Source of the DNA: Solen grandis | Lineage: Eukaryota; Mollusca; Bivalvia; Adapedonta; Solenidae | Direction: 5' to 3' | Assembly (NCBI GenBank): GCA_021229015.1 | Contig: CM037777.1 | Coordinates: 56,685,957-56,749,956, forward strand | Length of the DNA stretch: 64,000 nt | In this document: in pieces, positions 1-12,540 of the stretch | How the letters are laid out: the number at the start of each line of letters is the position of its first letter | Position numbering within the stretch: the stretch's first letter is position 1 | The notes under the pieces: model-generated | What the model was told of the DNA's origin: nothing | Database searches by the model: none | The model's input: the letters and a program-made list of their open reading frames with translations, nothing else | Program-made: the position numbers and the translations under genes

Positions 1-199
1 CTAACCTCAAGTAATGGAAGCATAAAAATTATTAGCTAAATAGCATATTGCGAGTATTTTGTCGTAATCAAAAAGGTTAAATCATCCTGGTTTAATGATA
101 CATGCAAAGAAGCGAAGACGTAGACGTAAAAGAGAGTTAAAAATCAATCCAAATGATGAAAACAAATTGTATTTATATGGACAAGTAAAGTTGTAAAGG

Positions 200-2650
200 C
201 AACAATATTGTTTCTGATGTGACTTTAGAACAATTTGTGGATCACTGTAAATCATTGTCGAATCTTTCGTTCGGCAATTTTCAACATAAATGAAAACAAT
301 ATAACCTTAAATCAAGAGGAATTGCATATTGAAGAATACGATTGCCATTTTACTTCCGAGGAAATTTTAAAAGCCATCAGTATTTAAAAAGGAATAAAAG
401 CAGTGACTACGACGACAAAGTAGCCAACTTTTTATTGAAAGTAAGGACTAATTATAAGTCCATATCTCCTTACAATTTTCAATAAAATATATGATTCTGG
501 TAGTTATCCTGATAGTAGGTGTAAGGGAGTAACTGTACCCATACTTAAGATAGTGGAAACCCGGCTAATTATCGAGAAATTACGTCAATATCATGGCAAA
601 TATATTCTCTTTAATTTTTAGAGACAGGCTAAACTCATGGTGTGAATCTTAAAACATTTTTACCGAAAATCAAATTGTGAATCTGAAAAACATTTTTACC
701 GAAAATCAAATTGGTTTTAGAGAAAGCCATAGTCTTTATTTTCCATTCTTTTATTCTTTTATCCAGAAAGTATTATAATACAAATCAAAACTATATTGCG
801 CTTTTATTGACTATGAAAAGGCCTTCGACACTGTAAATAGTGATGCATTGAGGTTGAAATTAATTAAAACTGGTATAAACAGTAAATTAATTAACACGTT
901 AACATCACTATATAAAAATGCCAAATCATGATTGTGTTAAATTCCGAATATGAATTATTCAGACTTTTTTTATGTAACTCTCGGCTTGAAACAGGGAGAC
1001 CCCTCTCCCCTGTACTATTTATCAATGATATAAACAAAACTTTGGATTTCAATGATTTACATTATTTGTCAATGTGCATATTATTATATGCGGATGACAT
1101 CGCTTTATTTACAATAGATCCATTGAGTTTGTAAAAACAACTTGATTGTATAAATACTTTTTCGAATAAATGGTCTAAAAATAAATACAAGTTTTCCAAA
1201 TTCGAAAACGAGATGATAATAATGAATGGTTCATAAATGGTGAAAAAATAGAAATTGTTGATTCATTTAACTATCTGGGTATTAAATTTCATTACACCGG
1301 TAATATGAGAGACGCAACAAAATCTCGTTCTGAACAAGCCTTCATGGCTTACAATAGTATATTATCAATATCTGACAAAATGAGTTTAAACATTAAGGCA
1401 GAATAATCACCTTTTGACTCTCTTATGATGCCAATACTTTTATATGGGTCTGAAGTCTGGGGAATATATGATTTCAAAGAGGTAGCTAAACTAATTTAAA
1501 ATCTTGTAATCGAAGATTATGTGTCACACAACAAACTCAAAACGTAGCTTATATGGAGAATTATTCCGAATTCCTCTCAATGAAGAAGTAAAGGAAAGAT
1601 CACTTAAATATTGGTCTTAGATTATAAGAAACTAGCATTTACCTAATTTTAGAATTTTTAACGAACAGATAATTGGAACAAATCAACTCGCTTGGGGAAA
1701 TCGTATAAAACGTTTTTTTTTTAGATAAACTGGACTTTGTTTACACATGGAATAATTAGAATACTGTACCTTTACCAAATTTTACTTTCAAGCTAAGAAT
1801 CCTTGATCAGTATAAACAAACGTGGGATACGCAAATTAATAAATAATACATCAAAACTATTTATCGACTATTTAAAACGAAATTCGGCTTCGAAAATTAT
1901 TATTTATCTGACATCCAAAATGATAAACATAGTAGGCAACTGACTTTTTAGCTTACCTGAACACATGTGTTCGGGTGAGCTTTTGTGATCGCCTTTTGTC
2001 CGTCGTCAACAATTGTTGTGAACACTCTAGAGGCCACAGTTTTTGCCAAATCTTCATAAAATTTAGGCAGGATGTTTGTCTACATAATATCTCGGATGAG
2101 TTTGAAATTGGGTGATGTGGGGTCAAAAACTAGGTCACCAGGGCAAATTTTAGAAAAATCTTGTGAACACTCTAGAGGCCTACATTTTTGTCCCAGTCTT
2201 CATTAAACTTATATGAATGATGACTGCATGAATTCCCAGTTGAGTGCAAATTCAGGTAGGATCAAAATGTAGGTCACTTAGTCAAATGTTAGAAAGGTGA
2301 GCGACACAGGGCCATCTTGGCCCTCTTGTTAGGGTGACTTCACATACCTTGGAAATCGAATTCGGTAGATTAATGGGTAATACGAGACAAGAACGTAATT
2401 GTAGAGTCTGTAACAGTAATGCGATAGAATTGGGATATCACTTTTTGCTTTGTTGTCAAGTATATGCTAATATAAGACAAAATATTTATGTAACAAAAAA
2501 TCTAAAACATCATGTCGTCGAAAATAAAAAAGTAGTTACTTCATACTGCAACATCTATAAGTGAGGCATTTTAAGGTTCGCAAACAATCTCTTGAAGCAT
2601 TAACTGCTCCATAAAATTTGTAGAGTATTTAATAGCTCTACACAAGCAAA
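200..2650 (+). mobile_element. Decayed LINE (non-LTR retrotransposon), reverse transcriptase and C-terminal part
   Basis: Translating the + strand piecewise gives the order of a LINE ORF2. A stretch near 330-480 resembles the segment before the reverse-transcriptase palm. An 'FIDYEKAFDTVN' motif lies near 805-840. A 'LKQGDPLSPVLF'-like segment at about 985-1020 needs frame changes. The catalytic box 'YADDIALF' is at about 1087-1110. A 'PILLYGSEVWG' segment is near 1430-1460. The cysteine/histidine motif close to the C-terminus (CRVC...YHFLLCC) is at 2400-2460. Many stops and frameshifts break the frame, so it cannot work. A separate repeat at 1949-2332 interrupts it exactly between 'RQLTF' and 'VTSHTLEIE', two pieces that are contiguous in intact relatives. 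The left boundary is unclear. The clade is not assigned; this is a common aquatic-invertebrate LINE type. Confidence 0.85.
1949..2332 (+). mobile_element. 'AGCTCACC...CTCTTGTT' repeat, short copy nested in the LINE
   Basis: The element starts TTTTAGCTTACCTGAACACA, where the arms GAACACA and TGTGTTC form a hairpin. It ends with GGGCCATCTTGGCCC followed by TCTTGTT, a second hairpin. The body has two units about 145 bp apart, each beginning TTGTGAACACTCTAGAGGCC. The same ends occur at 15597-17167 and 51488-52885, and the left end alone at 30979-31094. Its position splits the LINE reading frame, so it is younger than that LINE copy. Confidence 0.75.
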
Positions 2651-2680
2651 TGTTTTTTCATGTTTCTTAACATTGTGGAA

Positions 2681-2708
2681 ATTCATATATATATATATAT
2701 ATATATAT
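2681..2708. repeat. (AT)n microsatellite
   Basis: A pure AT dinucleotide run just after the LINE remnant. Confidence 0.95.
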
Positions 2709-3359
2709 GGAATTTTCGTGTATTCTCATGTTTAGTTTTTTTTTTCCTACTTTTTTTGTATGCATTTAAATGTGAGTGTCCAAGTTTGAATGTATGGTTT
2801 GTAAATAGCCAAATGCATTCGAGTATGCTGATTTGCCATTAAAAAATCTGAAACTGGACTGAAACTGTCATGTCTTTATTCATAGGAAATCGACTAGAAT
2901 GAAAATGGATTTGTAGTTGATGTAAATATCATTGTTGATATTGTTGCCAATGATTTAAAATTCTTGAATTAAAATAGTAATCTGACAATATGTGTTATAT
3001 TTTACTTAAATGAAACGAGTTGCCAAAATTTAAAAAAAAAGGAATAAAGTATATGGATGGCTTGTAAATGACATGGGTAAGTACTGTAATACATATTTCA
3101 TTGTTTTAAAGAGATGCTTACGCGTAACGCAATTATTTCATGTTTTAATCCCAACCGCAAAATTCTGAATTTAGTTTTTAAAATTGGTCAAAATCGAAGT
3201 AAGAACTTTTTTCATTTTTTACACAAAAGTAAAAAAATATGCGACATGAAAACATTGTGCATCACCCAAATTTTAACACACTAGAAATGTGTCCATATGA
3301 CACGAATGCCCCCACCTAAATGCTTTGTCACATATCTGAAATATGTTTGTTTATGATAT
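2709..3359. other. No gene seen
   Basis: A+T-rich sequence with short poly(A) and poly(T) runs. I see no coding region and no recognised repeat. Confidence 0.6.
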
Positions 3360-4272
3360 ATAAGCCTGGCAAGAAAAATTAACAAAGGACAATATTTCCA
3401 AACGTACTTGATTCAGAGTTATGCAAGTTGGGCATTGCACCCCCTCATATTGACTTCTATCACCATTTCATATCTGCAATATCCAGCGAAAGTAGTATTG
3501 GAGAAATAAGTCACTCAAGAAAAAAGTAACTAAGGGCAATAACTCCAAAATTACCTGATCACGTGTAATGGAAGTTGGTCACTGCACTTTTTCTAAAAGC
3601 ATGCTACATGAATATCAACTTTGAAGTCGGTCAACGCACTTTTTCAGTATGCATGCTACACAAATATCAACCTTGAAGTCAATCCCTGTATTAGTATTCA
3701 AGTTATGCTCTGGACTAACTTTCAGAACAAAGCCAAATTACTTGACTTAGAGTTATGGAACCTGGTCACTGCACTTCTCCTGAATGCATGAAGTATCAAC
3801 TTTGAATTCAATCCCAGTATTAGTTTTGACTGACGGATGGACTGATGTATGGATGGACAAATGCAAATCTATGGCCCCCACCCCACAATAAGTAGTGGAG
3901 GCATAAAAAGATCCACCTTCATGTTGATACCTCTTATAGGTTTTGAGTTATGCTGCGGACAAAATTTAAGTATGAAAAATAGCAAAGGGCAATAACTCCT
4001 AAATCATACAAAATAAAGTTATGGTTCCATTACACTGCACTTCTCTTCATCAAGCTCTATGTAGCATGAAGTTTCATGTTGATATCTCTTATAGCCTTTG
4101 AGTTATGATCCAGCTCTATGTAGCTATGAAGTTTCATGTTGATACCTCTTATAGTCTTTGAGTTATGCTCCGGACAAACTTTCAGGACGGACGGAAGTAC
4201 GTACGTACGTACGGATGGAAAAAGGCAAATCTATATCCCCGCCCCCATAAGTGGTGAGGGCATAAAAGCGTA
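3360..4272. repeat. Degenerate tandem array of 'gggcaataactcc' units
   Basis: Blocks of 'gggcaataactcc', 'gagttatg', 'cactgcactt' and 'aagtttcatgttgat' recur in the same order (around 3534, 3730, 3985 and 4075). A recent internal duplication of about 60 bp sits at 4050-4165. The array closes with GGACGGACGG and the four-base repeat (GTAC)n near 4196-4211. It is non-coding. Dispersed copies of this block are familiar from bivalve genomes (recalled, not searched). Confidence 0.7.
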
Positions 4273-5049
4273 CGTGTACTGTTTACCTGTCTCTTAGTTC
4301 TTGATTAAGAACAGATGAGTAGGTTAAAGGGATTTTATCAAGAGGGGACATCTGTTGTTCTGCTAGGAATACAATGTAAAGCTATAATAATATAAATGAA
4401 TTTTACTCATAAATGTGAGCTGTTATTCAGGGTGAAGTTAAAGCAATAAATCGGAACCACGTACGTTATCCTGGTGCGCCATATTCTGTTTTACAAAACA
4501 TTTAATACATTTTCGATATGCTCAGTCGAAAATGAATAATGTTGCTGTCCGGTTTGATCCGTTTTGCTTCTGTTAAAACAATGTTCGAATGACAACATGA
4601 TTAATCTTGAAGCATTTAAGACGCCGCGCATATTTTTGAAGCACGACTTACATAAAGCAAAGCCATTCCTTGCATCATTTACAAACCAAACATCATGTCT
4701 AATATTTCCAATGATACATGTCATTCACAAATATCCATGGCTGTAGGCCGTTTGTTTCAGAGATTTCTAAAATGTTGTCCATGTACATCAAGAGTGTCTT
4801 CGGCCTAATTTCCATAAATGTTTTTCATTAAATTATTCAAACATTTTTATCTATTAAAGCTGAAAAAAAAATCATTAAGTTGATGATATGTATAAAATTA
4901 AATATATATTTACAAGGCTTTGCAACAATTTTCAGTTAAATTCACTCATTTCAAGCACTATATCACTGGGACTGCAGACTGGGCCTGGTGCGTCCGATAC
5001 GGTCATGTGTATAGTGTTTGTTTTTTCTACACTTTTTACATTATAGTGT
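4273..5049. other. No gene seen
   Basis: Short open frames lie on both strands at about 4491-4746 and overlap each other. None resembles a known protein and none has splice or codon support. Confidence 0.5.
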
Positions 5050-5058
5050 AATGTGTTT

Positions 5059-5254
5059 AGGGCCTCCGTCCAGGCAGGGTCATTCGGATTTTCATGTGAG
5101 GAAGCCTTCCAGCTGGCTTGCGTAGGTCGGTGGTTCTACCCGGATACCTCCGTGCATTCGGGGTCTTTCTGCACCTGTAATTAGCTGGACGTCGCTATAT
5201 GACTGAAATACTGTCGAAGCGACGGTAAACTCAAATAGCCAAGTCAAATCTGTA
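5059..5254 (+). mobile_element. tRNA-derived SINE, family A, copy with deleted head
   Basis: It carries the family-A body (TTCATGTGAGGAAGCCTTCC, then AGCTGGACGTCGCTATATGA, CTGTCG and AGCGACGGTAAAC). Most of the tRNA-like head is missing: 'gggcctccgt' joins directly to 'ccaggcagggtcattcgg', so box A to box B is lost. Flanking AATGTGTTT at 5050-5058 and 5255-5263 looks like a target-site duplication. Confidence 0.85.
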
Positions 5255-5263
5255 AATGTGTTT

Positions 5264-6990
5264 TGTTAAATTGCGGTTTCATTGATTTTTTCAAGTTGAC
5301 CTTATGTATCTAAAAATCTGAATATTGTAAGGTTACAAAACATCTTCCAAAACCCTTTTCTTAGCTTTAATAAATCAAGTTGCTTGCAAGTTCAGTTAAC
5401 CAAGTTTTAAAACCCGTGGCCCACGAATTTCGGAAGAAGTTATCAGATTCCCATTAAATATGTCGAGTCTTTTTTTTATCACAACAGAGGACTTGCGTAT
5501 TTTTAATCTGATTTTTCTTTTATACATCAGTTAATACAAGTAACTGATTCATGAAGTGTTTTTTCCAACATATTACATGGTTCTTTTTACAATAACAACG
5601 GTGGTTTCTCCCTTTTTCTATTATGCGGCTCCATTGGTAAAATAAGAAAAAAATCTATTTCATGCTGACGCTGCGTTTCCTCGCGGTGTCAATGATCATT
5701 TAACATTTAAAATACACAAATCTATCCGATATGTTATATTTGTAAGGCTGATTTGATATAACTTTTATATATTCTTCATTAATTCAAATCGGCAAGTCGC
5801 TAGAACGGGAACGTGTCGCGAAGTACACGTGTCATTATGGTACTGGCAAGTTCCTCAGTATAAGTAGTGGTGATTACATTCTCGGTCCGGTGGTGAGAAT
5901 GTGGTATCATGAGGCATATCTACAAGAAACTAGTGACAGCAGTTTATTTGTCTTAAGAAGATATAATATTCAAAGCAAAAATCTGAGTACTGTTAGACTC
6001 TGGCATCACTTGTCTTGTTAATTCCAGGATAAAATACTGCATTTACGTATACGTATATTTTATTACCATTTTATTTATTACTCATTTGTATAAGAAGAAA
6101 CATATTTGATGCAAATAAAAGTCGATTTGGCACGTTAATGTATTACAAATGTATCAGAATGATTACAGTTTGTAAGAACCGTTCAAATATGTGACTCATG
6201 AACAACAGTCCTGAAAACTTTAAAACACATGCTTAACTCGAACTAAAATGCAAACGGATATTGGGCTTGTTTCAATTGTTTCCAATTTATGTTGGAAAAA
6301 AATCCGTAATGAGCTAATATGTATATTTGTCGTTATGTACTCAGTCCGAAATATGTCAATTAGGAGTTCAGACGGTCCAATTATACAAATGACGAAATGT
6401 AAGGCCATGGAAAAGGTCTCGTTCCAGACGGAGACTAGTAGTTACGTACTCTCAACGAAGTCTGTTACACATGCATTATTCATAAGTGCTAATAGAAATA
6501 CGTGTTGTGCGTTGTTTTTTATCTACACGTACCCTATTTACATTTTCGTATGACGTTTTATTGACGCCTGTTAAGATGTAGTTCATATTTATTACCTTGA
6601 ATTTTCATAATCGACCGTCCAGTTTATTTTGTATATTGGTTCGCTAAGAACCTGGTTATTTGTACTCTGCCTTGGGATATTGGGACGAATCCAAATAGAT
6701 GCGGAGTGTATGTAATGACTTGCAAGTAACATACTTGAAAAAAAGCGATTTAGTGCCGCATTCGGCAGAGCCTTGGAATCCAAAGTCAAATCGATGTACC
6801 ACTAATATGAGTACTTTAAGACAGTTGCAAAACCAAGAGTTTTAACGAACAACCGAAGCAAGTAAAGAATGTGTCATTGTAATAAAGAATTGCCTTATAT
6901 TGCATGTGCTTATTTTAATGATTTATTCATTTCTCTGCGACATGTGCCTTTGATTTGTCCCGTTTATGCCCCCACTTATGCATATAATAT
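5264..6990. other. No gene seen
   Basis: Short open frames at about 6220-6553 and 6592-6789 overlap on opposite strands and match no family I know. No clear repeat is present. Confidence 0.5.
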
Positions 6991-6994
6991 TCGC

Positions 6995-7420
6995 ATGATG
7001 TGTCGCGATTAAGACCCGGGTTCATATTTCGAAGTTCAAGGTCACGACCTTCAGTCAAAGGTCAAAGGAGGAATATTTTGTTGTGTTCGGCCTCTAACTC
7101 CATTATGCATGGATGGATTTTAAAATAACTTGGCATGAATGTTTTTTTAAAGACGATAAGTCGCGATTAAGTTTTGGTTCATATATCAAAAGTCAAGGTC
7201 ACAATCTTGGATCAAAGGTCAAAGATAAGAACATTTGTTATCTGTCGTGTCCGGGCTATGACTACATTATGTATGGATAGATTTTGAAATAACTTGTCAA
7301 AATATTATTCTAGAGAAAACCGAGGTCTGTAGCTCAAATGTCGCAGTCACAGGTAAAATGTTGAAAGGTGGCACTTTTTTCTGAGTTCTTAATGATGTTT
7401 TACATATAACGGTTTTGAAA
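6995..7420. repeat. Tandem repeat, about 158-bp unit, 'aaggtcacgacc...aaggtcaaag'
   Basis: TCGCGATTAAG recurs at 7003 and 7161. Each is followed by 'ggttcatat', 'tcaaggtcac' and 'tcaaaggtcaaag'. A third, decayed unit follows near 7315. Non-coding. Confidence 0.7.
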
Positions 7421-9316
7421 TAACTAATAACACAAATAGGATTCCAGATAAGTGGCACATGTAAGATTCACGTCTGTAGCCGGCCACAATTAGTCAAAAA
7501 GAGTATATGGTCCCGTCATACACATGACTCACGTTTTAACCTCAAATATAGACTAGAATCTATAATGTTATTATTTTGTGTTCGGCTAGGTCAACAGCGG
7601 AAAATTTGACACCATCCTCATAATAAATGTTTCAACTAAACTTTTAGAATCAGTTACCTGTTGGTAACATAAAATACTTTCAGTTTTAAATTTCTATTCT
7701 ATAGGAAACTTTTGGGGATGGTGGAGGGCAATGCTATTTATCAAGCATGGTATATTTGAGATATATGACTTTTTCCATTTGAAATAGTTATATTACAATT
7801 AAATAATGTTGGGTCCGATACACAGTCCTTATGCTTATAAACGCTATTAACTTTAGTTCTGAAACTAACAACAAGTGACGATAAAAAACTAAGTTATACA
7901 CTCTCTCATAGATAACACGCTTAAATACCAGCAATTTTTCTTCATGTATTGGGAATGAAGGACCTGAGCAGCTTGTTTCTGTATGGCTTCCACATCTGTG
8001 AAGCGGTATCATATTTTCAGCATTATTGAACACATTTTCAATTATCAATGTAAAAATGTGATAATTAAACACTGAAGAAAATTTAATTAAGTGTCAGGCC
8101 ACGAGGATTGATTTCTTTCTTGATTATTTCCTCAATGAATTCGACAATCGATGGTGCAGCTTGAGGGGCTGTCGAAATTTCACAATTATTTATTAACCAC
8201 AGAGAACTTCCGTGAATAAGCCGATTTTCCTTGTTCTAAAATTCCCATATGCTTTCAAACAATATGTTATAGGTCTGGGGAAATATGCTGCAGTTTTGTA
8301 ACTTAACACAATTATTGTTTCTTTGTTAAGCGTTCACTTTGAAAATACAAAGTACATATACTTTAGATACTTTTTGCAAAGATGGAAGATGAACACAGTT
8401 CAGTCAAGCTCGATAATGGTATGGTGTTGATATTGACCTGGTAATACAGTATTTTAATTTGTTTGAAGTTTCTCATCTACAGTTATGAAGCAGTCTTATT
8501 AATATTCAGTCTGACTATTTAATAATTAGTTTTGTTGCATCTCAATGAAAATCAGTGCTATTCATATGAGCAATACAGGGCTATCACGGCATTTTCCTTG
8601 TTTATAAATGGAAATGAATAAACTATATTTCTGTGGAATAAGAATTTTAAAAGCTAACGATTACATTGCTACAAAGGCCATTTAACCTGAATCGCTTATG
8701 GTAAAGCCAAATGTTTGATTTAAATATCGATTTACACATGTTCTGAAAAAAAGTATAATCTATACATTAAATATAGTACTTCAAATTTAATTATTTACGG
8801 AGAAGCAGGATCTAGACTAAGCCTGGTCTCAATTCACCATTCCTTCTTGTCCAAATATTTATATTTACATGTATATTGCATAGTGTTCTCAAATGACATC
8901 AGAAATACAGTCTTTAACAAGGTAGATTTATCATAAATTGCAAAATCTGGTATTTTCAAAATATTCGATGGCTCAAAATGTAATTCTTCAAATAGTGATT
9001 TAAAAATAAATGAGCGCTATTCATCAATAAATACTTCAAAAGGTCATATTGTCACCAACAAGTAAAACATTAAAATTAGTTAACTGTACGCTACATTTTA
9101 AAAAGAAGAATTTGATAGAGAATAAAATAAAGAATTTACTAACATTCATATACAGTGTACTCTATTCGATTGCAGGAAAACTGGAGAAGAGTTCCATTGT
9201 ATTAGAATGCCATTCACATGACAAAAGATGTTATATTAGCAACCTATTGTACAAATCACATAAATGAATTGTTTCAAATTGACGTATTGTTCAGAAAAAG
9301 AACGATTAATGATAAG
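7421..9316. other. No gene seen
   Basis: A+T-rich sequence. An open frame of 94 codons on the minus strand (7788-8072) and one of 72 codons at 9049 show no domain, no splice signals and no recognisable homology. Confidence 0.5.
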
Positions 9317-9430
9317 AGTGTTCTCTGGAACACATGTGTCACATACAGAAGCGTGACGGAAAAGTGTTTCGGACAGGCAGACGATAGAAAAGTGATCCCT
9401 ATGTGTCAACTTTGCTTACAACAGGTGACT
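9317..9430 (+). repeat. Dispersed repeat E, copy 1
   Basis: The sequence 'gttctctggaacac' ... 'cgtgacggaaaa' ... 'gacagacag' ... 'gtgatcc' ... 'tatgtgtca' ... 'cttacaacagg' aligns along its length with 18602-18722. Two copies in one window show it is dispersed. It causes the short open frame here. Confidence 0.7.
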
Positions 9431-10376
9431 CAATTGGAAAGTACGAGTTTTCCGCCCGATTCTTTACTTGTAAATGCATGTTTTTTATTATTATTATATT
9501 ATATCAACGACTGAAAGGATGTTTTTATGATATGTTTTTTATGATATGTTTATATCCGGACCGTAGCTTTCTTAGGCAGTGAGATATTCTAAAATAAGTT
9601 AGTATAGTTATTAACCATAACAACGATACAATGTAAGGTATATGGCCTAGGTTCATAGCTCAGTTGAAACGTCAGAGAAACATTTTCAGGGTAATCATCA
9701 TATCTGGTTTGAGAGTCGTTCATCCCCTTCCGTATACAAACATGTCTTCCATGTCTTACGCAATTATTGTCCTTACATGCATAAGGGTCACTGCATGGAT
9801 CTCTTTATGGTCAGATGGGTTTCTACCTGTGGCTTACCATGGGCTTCTGGGACTAAAACTGTCGTCTTCGGGCGGCGACATGCTAAGATTTGATCTACTA
9901 TCGGCTATAGGAGGTGGTGAAAAGAGGAACCATACAGCCTTCCTCCATACCCTGGTCTTGATTTTGGTCATATATATTGGGTGTGGTTATATTAAGGGAG
10001 GCGTTCAAGAAAGGCTTGGGCAGCAACGAAGACGAATTTTAGCGCCCATGATATTTTTCTTTCTCTAAGTCTGACGTCCGTTTACGCTTAACGGCAAATA
10101 GTTGCTGAAAAAGATGTTTATTGTTGGCCTAGTAAATTATCATCATATTTCAATTAGCAAATAAAAAGGGGGCGTGGGGGGGGGGGGGTCACAAAACGGG
10201 CCGGATTAACGACTTCAATACCTATTTCGCCGCGACATATCTCCTATCATCTAATCACTTTACTTCCATTAATTCTAATAACATGTTCAGCCACAATATA
10301 ACAAATATGTTACCCTTAGTAAATTTTGTTCTGTTTCACCACTGTGCCAATCCCCCCTGAATACTTGTCGTCATGC
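9431..10376. other. No supported gene; one unexplained 134-codon open frame
   Basis: An uninterrupted + strand frame runs from 9664 to 10068 starting at a TTG codon, with a hydrophobic stretch near its C-terminus. I recognise no family and see no splice signals, so I do not call it a gene. A run of ten or more G lies at about 10177-10188. Confidence 0.4.
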
Positions 10377-10780
10377 TCACACCAGAATACTAAATTTTTT
10401 ATTGATGTCATCAGCGAAATGGCCGACAGATACAGTGATAGGTGAGACAGTATAACCCGCGTCGGTGAATTTATGGAACGTTGTTTTTTTTTTTTGCATA
10501 AACTTTAAGCGACACAAATGCCTATACACTATTAACCTTATATATTCTGAAAGATTATAGTTTCCAGTTTCCAAAAATAGTATCTTCAAGAAAATCCTTC
10601 CATAAATAAAAATAAAACAGCGATTTAAAAATCAACATCTCCGATCGGAATTCGCTCCAACAGAGAAAAGATCGATCGGTACATGTCCGTTGTCGGAAAT
10701 TTCCGATCGAATTTCAACAGTCCGACCGGAAAAAAAACGATCGTTTTTTCTCGATACCTTTTTTTTTTCAGAAACATTGG
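10377..10780. repeat. Dispersed repeat F (GATCGG-rich), copy 1
   Basis: GCGTCGGTGAATTTATGGAA at 10459 recurs at 50917. In both places it is followed within about 300 bp by a cluster of CGATCG and GATCGG words and a final AACGATCGTTT. The 10635-10760 part holds at least six GATCGG/CGATCG words, many in palindromic form. Confidence 0.65.
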
Positions 10781-11200
10781 GTGGTTGTTTATTGTTATCA
10801 CCTGAACTTATAATGCAAAATAATTATTGATTTTGATGACGATGATGACGTTATTTGCGTGAATTTATTCGTGTGATTAATTATAGTGTAATCGGGGTAA
10901 AAACAAAAACAGAGGTAGAGCGTCTACCGATACTGAAGTAACATACTGTTTTAAACGGAAAATAACTAAACATTTTCTTATTTTTGACTTAAACAGTAAC
11001 CTATTTTTACTTTATAATGTATCTCATTGCCTCTCCTTTTCTCTCTCCTCACTTTCTCTGTTTTGTTGCATGTAAAATAATGTATCTGTGAAGTAAGAAA
11101 ATCGATTGTTTTTCTCCGATCGGGGAAAATCAATCGATTTTTTTTCGCAATAGACCTTTAACTGATGTTATTTTTCATACACAAGACGTTACTTAATACA

Positions 11201-11310
11201 TCTCTCTCTCTCTCTCTCTCTGTTTTGTTATGAAAATATGTGCATCTTTCTTTTTCTTTCTTTCTATCTCTTGAAATTTAGTCTTGTTTTTCTCTCTCTC
11301 CCTCTCTCTC
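11201..11310. repeat. (CT)n microsatellites
   Basis: A pure CT run at 11201-11221 and an impure one around 11290-11311. Confidence 0.9.
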
Positions 11311-11559
11311 TGCAAAAGCATTTGCGAAATTTATCCATAAATGCATCAGTTATTGTTTGTTAGATTCAAAGCAGCAATGTTATTGTTTCTTTTGTAATTT
11401 AGTTGTCTAGATCTACATCTACTTATTTATTTATCTTACTCTCCATTTTTTGGTCGACAAGACTTAGTGTTAACAAATTTGATTTAGATGACTCTCATAC
11501 TTTCCAGTCTATTTCTTATCTATAGATTTCTTTTGCTGATTGTTTACTAGAGCTTGTCA

Positions 11560-12205
11560 AGAATGAAACAATTGTCACGGGGTGAAAAAAGTGCAGCTGG
11601 CTGAGACTCAAACACGGAGCCTTCACTTACCAACTGAGCTACCAGTGGTGGCCGCTTACACATGATTCTCATCTATTGTGAGTTATTGGTACCATGACAT
11701 ACTTCCGCACCAAACTGGAATTTGTCCTTGAACCAAATGGATCCAGAGAACCTCACAGCACTTAAGCCATTGCCCAAATTGAGTTCCAAATGTCACAGGT
11801 TGAGAAAAATGTGCAGCCTGAGACGCTTGACTGTGACCTTTCCCAGGTGACCCTTTTGGATGAGCTTCCTGGTCTCATAGACATGATTCTCTTCTATTGT
11901 GAGTTATCACTGTTGATTCAAATGAGATGTAACCTGAGATCCTTGATCCAAGGGATGGGTAAGCTACAGGACCACTTACAGAAATCTATCATAGATAAAT
12001 GTTATGGTGAGAAAAATACCTCCTGCCTCTCTGATCACATGCAGCCTAGTGATGTTGGGCTTCATATGTCCCAAGTTAAGAAAAATATGCAGTCTGACCA
12101 AGACATGAACCCAGGACCTTTGGATATCAGGAATGCTTTACTAACAGAGCTACCCAGCCACTTATGCATAGTTTTCTCCTATTATGAGTTATTGGTACCA
12201 TGACA
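11560..12205 (-). mobile_element. Clustered tRNA-derived SINEs, family C
   Basis: On the minus strand, the complement of about 11600-11650 reads TAGCTCAGTTGG (box A) then TGTTTGAGTC (box B), as in a tRNA. A second, decayed head is at about 12085-12155. The flank 'gagttattggtaccatgac' occurs after both (near 11680 and 12186), so a larger unit was duplicated. The 137-codon open frame across the region is a by-product of this repeat. Confidence 0.7.
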
Positions 12206-12399
12206 AAGAGGTACTTATATGAGTAGGCTATAGTTTTCCCTGAATTCACAGGACAATGGACATTAATATCCAATTCGAAATGATTGCATGGAAAATAGAA
12301 CGCTGGTTTTTCACATTACTTACTAAGTAATAACTATTTGCAATTGGAACCGTTTATGCGAATACGATACCAATAATGATTATACATTTATTTTGAAGG

Positions 12400-12540
12400 G
12401 CATCGTGTCCAGTGATAACATACCGGGAGCAGATCCGAAGAGTGTTGGTTCGAACCCCCTCTTCGGGGAAGTAAGTTTCATGACATTAACGCAAAGTACT
12501 GATCCAACCCAGGAACCGTCGGGAGGATTTAATATAAGAT
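12400..12540 (+). mobile_element. tRNA-derived SINE, family B
   Basis: The head 'catcgtgtccagtgat' and box B 'ggttcgaacccc' are followed by the family-B tail 'gcaaagtactgatccaaccc' and 'aggaaccgtcgggagg'. The tail recurs at 23395, 46430 and 63572. Confidence 0.75.

Noticed and set aside
3360..4272. CRISPR-like or regulatory array
   Set aside because: The unit is long and degenerate with no regular spacers, and the DNA is animal. It is a decayed dispersed tandem repeat.
9664..10068. Open frame of 134 codons on the + strand with a hydrophobic C-terminal part
   Set aside because: It begins at TTG, shows no recognisable domain, no splice signals and no conserved neighbour. Chance is more likely.
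11790..12203. Open frame of 137 codons on the + strand
   Set aside because: It runs across two antisense SINE-like units whose sequence repeats. The apparent protein repeats come from the DNA repeats.
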